From: Nephromyces sp. MM_2019
Lineage: Eukaryota > Apicomplexa > Aconoidasida > Nephromycida
NCBI GenBank assembly: GCA_015657535.1
Contig: JADHZB010001367.1
Coordinates: 1 to 10,338, forward strand
Direction: 5' to 3'
DNA: 10,338 nucleotides
Shown: piece after piece, positions 7,833 through 10,338 of the stretch
Position numbering within the stretch: the stretch's first letter is position 1
How the letters are laid out: each line of letters starts with the position of its first letter
Program-made: the position numbers and the translations under genes
Notes under the pieces: model-generated
Database searches by the model: none
Told to the model about the DNA's origin: nothing
Seen by the model: only the letters and a program-made list of their open reading frames with translations

Positions 7833-9883
7833 GTGAGTATGTGTCTGTGGGCGAGGGGGGTTGGCGTTTGTGGGTACATGGGGTTGTGTGTGGGTTTCTG
7901 TGGGTTAGTGTGTGGGGGATAGGGGTTGGGTGTGAGTTGTTGTGGGTTTGTGTTGCTATGTATGGGTGTGTGTGGATTAGTGTATGGGTTTTTGTGAGCT
8001 TTTTGGGGTTCGTATGTGGGTGTGTGGGTTTCTGTAGGTTGGTGTTTATGAGTGCGAGTGTATGCTTCTGAGTGTTTGTGAATGTTTTTATTAAAGTGCT
8101 TGTGTGTAACTCTGTTATTTTTCTTTGTATGTTGTGTGTGTGTTTGTGTCTTTCTGTGTCTCTTTCTGTGTGTGTGTCTTTCTATCTTTTTTTTCTCTTT
8201 TTCTGTGTCTCTTTTTTGTGTGTGTTATAACCCTTCTCTTCTCTGCTCATGCAGCTGGCAAGACGAAGGACAAACTTTCGAGGGTGTGTGGTGCAGATCT
8301 TAATGTTGTAATGACGAATGGGAAGACGGCAGTTGAGATTACCGGCTCTCCTTCAGCTATTGAGAAAGCTCGCCTTTATATAGGCTTTGTTATGCAGCAA
8401 AGGGTAGGCACTGTATCTCTTCCTGAAGGCTATGAAGCTCGCGATGATCTAACACTTATTGAGGTAAAGGTGGGGGTTGTGTGTTGGAGGGGGGTGGGTA
8501 GCTAGTGTGAGGAGGGGGGGTGGGATTTTTCGTGGGGGCTGGGTGTGGTATGGGGGGTCGCATATAGTGGGGATAGGTGGCAGTCCCATACAATTGGGAT
8601 GTTCATAGTCACGCACAGTCTGATACTCACAGATGCACAGAATAAAGGGACTTATACTTGAGCACAGTATGATTCTCTCGCACACACACGAATCCCCCGT
8701 ATAGAAATGAAAAGAGGGTGTTTTTTGCATTTGTTTCGCCGTTAAATTTGTTATGAGAAGGGAAAACGAGAAAATTCGCTTTTTCTGCCTTTAATTCCAT
8801 CACATTCTTCATTATTTTTTTGTTTAGGGGTGTATGTACACCCCCTTCCTTGTCTTTCTCATTCTCTGGGGTGGTGTGGTGTATATACACTCCCATCAGC
8901 CTCTCTGCTTCTTCTCTTGCTCTTTTATTCTCTCTAAGGGGTGCTTCTACATCCCCTCCTTCTCATTGTCTCTGGGGTGTGCGTATTTATCCCCCTGCTT
9001 GTCTTTCTTATTCTCTCTATGGGGTGTATTTACACCCCCTTATTGCTGTAACCGCATCCTTCTTATTTTCTCTCTCTCTCTTTAGATACCTTATGAGTGT
9101 GTGGGTTATGTTACTGGCCGGAAAGGAAATGGCCTTCGTTCTGTGGAGGAGGAGTGGGGGACGCTGATGTTCTTCACAGACCTGCGATCAGGTGCAGGCA
9201 GTGGAAACACCGAAAGATTGGCGATCTTTGGAGAAGAGTAGGTGGAATGTGTGTAGAGAGCACTTTGTGTGTGTGAAATGGGTGCTTTTGTGTAGAATAG
9301 GTGTGTGTGTAATGTGTGGATGAGCTGAATAGCTGTGTATGCTCAATTTATGTACGCCTACTAGGTCTTTGTGCCTGGTGGGTGTAGAAGTGTGTGTTTG
9401 TAGAATGGTTATGTATGTGTAATTGGTGTGTGTAGTGATGTTCTGTAGTGGTTGTGTGCTCACTGGATTGTCTGTAATGGTTTTGTTATGCCTAATGGGT
9501 GTGTGGTGTTTATGTCGTGGATGTGTGTGTCTACTTAGTGCATACAAAGATACCTAAAAGGCATGATACATTGCTTTATTCTACTCCTATGGGGCTTGTC
9601 CTCCTCTAGATTGCTGAAGGCACACACACACACACACAAATACACATCTCCACGCCTACTTGAGCTTTATTGCAGCTGAGAATTTGCTAGAAGATAATCT
9701 TCGCACACGCTGTTTTGCAGATGTCTGTACACCTGCAGATATAAACTGTCGGGTGTTTTTGTTTCAAAGTTTGTTTTGTGTGTGTGTGTGTGTGTGTGTT
9801 ATGTACAGACGTGCTCGAAAAGGAGCTGCCATGAAGGTGATGAGTGCAGTTGAGCAGAAAATCCCTGGATATTTCACCCAAAA
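7589..9883 (+). CDS. Two-KH-domain RNA-binding protein, spliced, probably 3' partial
   Basis: The spliced product is a likely single-stranded RNA-binding protein of the KH superfamily; target and cellular role are unknown. Joining 7589-7832, 8255-8463, 9086-9237 and 9809-9883 gives one uninterrupted frame of about 226 residues. Residues 1-60 are polar and unrecognised, ending in a basic WYSKKVAKRYQ stretch. KH-like domain 1 (about 64-131) carries the GIAG loop at residues 80-83, followed by KTKDKLSRVCGADLNV and a helix SPSAIEKARLYIGFV. KH-like domain 2 (about 145-225) has YECVGYVTGRKGNGLRSVEE, with GRKG at 162-165, then EEEWGTLMFF, a glycine/serine insert, RLAIFGEE and a final helix around KGAAMKVMSAVEQK. 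The pattern agrees with my memory of alveolate KH proteins; no search was run. The start may lie in an upstream exon (6161-6199). Without a further splice the frame would stop at 9924-9926, but that tail reads through (TA)n and TG repeat and looks intronic. The coding segments are compositionally balanced, unlike all surrounding DNA. Confidence 0.85.
7833..8254 (+). other. KH gene intron 2, TGGG-rich
   Basis: 422 bp, GTGAGT..ATGCAG. The first 100 bases carry nine runs of three or more G (7849-7930). A 26-base unit, beginning GTGTGTGGGTTTCTGT, occurs at 7886-7911 and again at 8020-8045 with two differences, marking a decayed tandem repeat. The 3' part is T/TG-rich and supplies the pyrimidine tract. 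Confidence 0.85.
7849..7930 (+). other. G-run cluster (potential G-quadruplex) at start of intron 2
   Basis: G runs of 3 to 6 lie at 7849, 7855, 7872, 7880, 7892, 7902, 7914, 7922 and 7928. The last three are separated by loops of only 3 and 2 bases. They begin 16 bases after the donor GT. Confidence 0.65.
8255..8463 (+). CDS. KH gene exon 3: body of KH domain 1
   Basis: The exon starts after CATGCAG (8254), completing the split codon to give alanine and GKTKDKLSRVCGADLNV. It continues through the second strand and terminal helix (VEITGSPSAIEKARLYIGFV), MQQRVGTVSLPEGYE, then DDLTLIE, the first strand of KH domain 2. It ends in phase 0 at GAG|GTAAAG (GT at 8464). The reading frame of exon 2 is preserved and the loop is restored only by this junction, which strongly supports it. 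Confidence 0.87.
8472..8557 (+). other. G-run cluster (potential G-quadruplex) at start of intron 3
   Basis: Eight G runs of length 3 to 7 lie at 8472-8476, 8489-8494, 8496-8498, 8514-8520, 8522-8524, 8534-8538, 8541-8543 and 8552-8557. They are on the coding strand, so both the non-template DNA and the nascent RNA could fold. Confidence 0.7.
8827..9038 (+). repeat. Five-copy hairpin/pyrimidine array in intron 3
   Basis: Modules with a G4..C4 inverted repeat start at 8827, 8868, 8938, 8974 and 9021, each followed by a C/T-rich spacer resembling CTTGTCTTTCTTATTCTCTCT shortened or varied. Copies 1 and 5 are perfect: GGGGTGTA-TG-TACACCCC (8827-8844) and GGGGTGTA-TT-TACACCCC (9021-9038). Copy 2 holds the palindrome GTGTATATACAC (8879-8890). 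Copy 3 pairs as AGGGGTG with CATCCCCT, one T bulged. Copy 4 keeps only the G4/C5 ends (8974-8977, 8991-8995). Confidence 0.85.
9086..9237 (+). CDS. KH gene exon 4: core of KH domain 2
   Basis: A textbook acceptor precedes it: a (CT)n tract ending CTCTTTAG at 9085. The exon encodes IPYECVGYVTGRKGNGLRSV, EEEWGTLMFFTDL, the flexible SGAGSG insert and RLAIFGE. GRKG is the second GXXG loop. The donor is GA|GTAGGT with GT at 9238; moving the donor to the next GT (9243) would put TAG in frame, so 9237 is the required end. It leaves two bases of a glutamate codon. Confidence 0.86.
9238..9808 (+). other. KH gene intron 4, with facing CA and GT tracts
   Basis: 571 bp, GTAGGT..GTACAG. The body is degenerate TG repeat (9245-9540). 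A (CA)n tract at 9621-9638 faces a (GT)n tract at 9778-9799, which ends only nine bases before the acceptor. Between them lie unused AG sites at 9676, 9720 and 9738. Confidence 0.84.
9621..9799 (+). repeat. Facing (CA)n and (GT)n arms in intron 4
   Basis: (CA)9 at 9621-9638 and (GT)n at 9778-9799 are complementary over at least 18 bases with about 139 bases between. In RNA they could form a long stem. Confidence 0.75.
9721..9812 (+). repeat. Inverted repeat enclosing the intron 4 acceptor
   Basis: GTCTGTACA at 9723-9731 is the exact complement of TGTACAGAC at 9802-9810. With a G.U pair and one more A-U pair the stem becomes 11 bp (9721-9731 with 9802-9812). The right arm contains the acceptor AG (9807-9808), and the 70-base loop holds the GT tract. 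Confidence 0.7.
9809..9883 (+). CDS. KH gene exon 5: final helix of KH domain 2, 3' end uncertain
   Basis: After GTACAG (9808) the split codon completes as glutamate and the frame reads RARKGAAMKVMSAVEQKIPG, then YFTQ. This continues RLAIFGE.. from exon 4 without a gap, which fixes the acceptor. The 3' end is not certain: a weak donor AA|GTATTG sits at 9884, directly before a (TA)n run. If there were no splice, the frame would continue through the repeat to TAG at 9924-9926, giving a 240-residue protein from the Met at 7589 with an implausible repeat-coded tail. I prefer a donor near 9884 and a further exon beyond my view. Confidence 0.72.
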
Positions 9884-9893
9884 GTATTGTTTT

Positions 9894-9910
9894 AATATAT
9901 ATATATATAT
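9894..9910. repeat. (TA)n microsatellite
   Basis: Seventeen bases of TA repeat just after exon 5, followed by degenerate TG repeat to 10016, with a pure GT run at 10002-10016. Confidence 0.9.
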
Positions 9911-9926
9911 GCCCGTTTGTGTGTAG

Positions 9927-10338
9927 CTATGTGTGTGTGCATAGTTGTGTGCGAGTGCGTAAGTTTTTGTATGCGTAACTGGGCGTGTGCTTAAGTGTGC
10001 ATGTGTGTGTGTGTGTCTAATTGAGTTATGAATTCCGTGTGTGCTTCCTGAATATGCACTTACGTTAGGAGCTTCATCAGAACTAGATTTTTTGCGCACC
10101 TGCGAACAATACACACCCCGAGAAGTGCTTCACACATAACACACGGATATTTTCTGTGTGGGTAGCTGCTTTCAAGTCTTAATGTCTCCACATTCAAACA
10201 GGAAGACGTGCTTTTCTTAGCTTTTGAGAGGAGATTCCACAAGTTTTCTGTGTGTATGTGTCTTCAGTAACCAGCAGATGTGCTCTCCTTAATTTCTGAC
10301 AGCATACTCCTCAAACTATCCCTGTGTGTGTGTGTGTG
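9927..10338 (+). other. Downstream KH gene region, exons not resolved
   Basis: TG repeat (9918-10016) and then mixed sequence. A possible acceptor ACGTTAG at 10068 would give a frame reading SFIRTRFFAHLRTIHTPRSA, stopping at TAG near 10153; I do not recognise it. Most likely this is intron 5 of the KH gene. A diverged repeat occupies 10205-10338, and a GT run is cut by the window edge (10323-10338). Confidence 0.4.
10205..10338. repeat. Two diverged copies of a 72-bp unit
   Basis: GACGTGCTTTTCTTAG (10205) and GATGTGCTCTCCTTAA (10277) begin related units that both end in TTCTGTGTGTATGTG- or CCCTGTGTGTGTG-like sequence. Similarity is partial, so this is a modest call. Confidence 0.45.

Larger units (their letters stand above)
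8464..9085 (+). other. KH gene intron 3, with G runs and a hairpin array
   Basis: 622 bp, GTAAAG..TTTAG. The donor is followed by dense G runs (8472-8557). The middle (8580-8825) is ordinary mixed sequence. The last 260 bases hold five GGGG..CCCC modules separated by pyrimidine tracts, ending in the (CT)n acceptor tract. Confidence 0.86.

Noticed and set aside
7589..8071. Single-exon 160-codon protein
   Set aside because: Codons after 7832 read through the TGGG-rich intron 2; splicing at GTGAGT restores the KH loop and fits the family pattern.
8125..8505. 126-codon frame containing exon 3
   Set aside because: Its first part is the TG/T-rich 3' end of intron 2 and its last part the start of intron 3; only 8255-8463 is coding.
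9188..9547. 119-codon minus-strand frame
   Set aside because: His/Thr-rich translation of the antisense of intron 4 and exon 4; a shadow of the KH gene.
9660..9926. Single exon 9660-9926
   Set aside because: The part before 9809 is intron (GT tract and decoy acceptors); exon 4 joins seamlessly at 9809.
9764..10114. 116-codon minus-strand frame
   Set aside because: Antisense of exon 5 and flanking TG repeat; His/Thr-rich low-complexity sequence.
10060..10242. 60-codon minus-strand frame with CVMC
   Set aside because: Starts with TTG, lies in a diverged repeat, no recognised motif or splice support.

Overview
The window looks like nuclear DNA from a eukaryotic microbe, most likely an alveolate related to coccidian apicomplexans. 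That placement is an inference from three things: a spliced KH-domain gene of a style I associate with alveolates, GT..AG introns of about 0.4 to 1.4 kb, and extremely (TG)n/(CA)n-rich non-coding DNA. I see no bacterial operon structure, Shine-Dalgarno sites, transposase, CRISPR array, rRNA or tRNA. Nearly all open frames outside the one gene are artefacts of stop-poor simple repeats.

Layout. Positions 1-5400 carry no gene I can support. They hold A-rich and CA-rich DNA with purine repeats (1-125), CA minisatellites (480-835, 2045-2113, 4080-4200), a facing GT/CA pair (1638-1802), a decayed TG/pyrimidine minisatellite (2430-2790), a polypurine stretch (4786-5050) and a strikingly regular 10-bp array of AATT cores (5051-5150). 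A few short non-repetitive islands (265-411, 2835-3127, 4201-4283, 5151-5346, 5655-5776) could hide exons or controls but match nothing I recognise. From about 5400 the + strand becomes mostly TG/T-rich, interrupted by a CA/CCTCTC block (5588-6080).

The one convincing gene is on the + strand. Four coding exons (7571-7832, 8255-8463, 9086-9237, 9809 to about 9883) join in frame across GT..AG introns and encode a protein with two consecutive KH-like RNA-binding domains (GIAG and GRKG loops). It is probably cut by the right window edge. A further upstream exon (6161-6199) is predicted: it starts with ATG, ends at a good donor (GTAAGC), and joins in phase to the acceptor at 7570, adding 19 residues ahead of the internal ATG at 7589.

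The most interesting structure is inside the introns. Intron 3 has a G-run cluster after its donor and five GGGG..CCCC hairpin plus pyrimidine modules before its acceptor. Intron 2 also begins with a G-run cluster. Intron 4 has facing CA and GT arms that could loop out decoy acceptors, and its true acceptor lies inside an 11-bp inverted repeat. Since the gene itself encodes an RNA-binding protein, autoregulation through these structures is a possible but untested reading.
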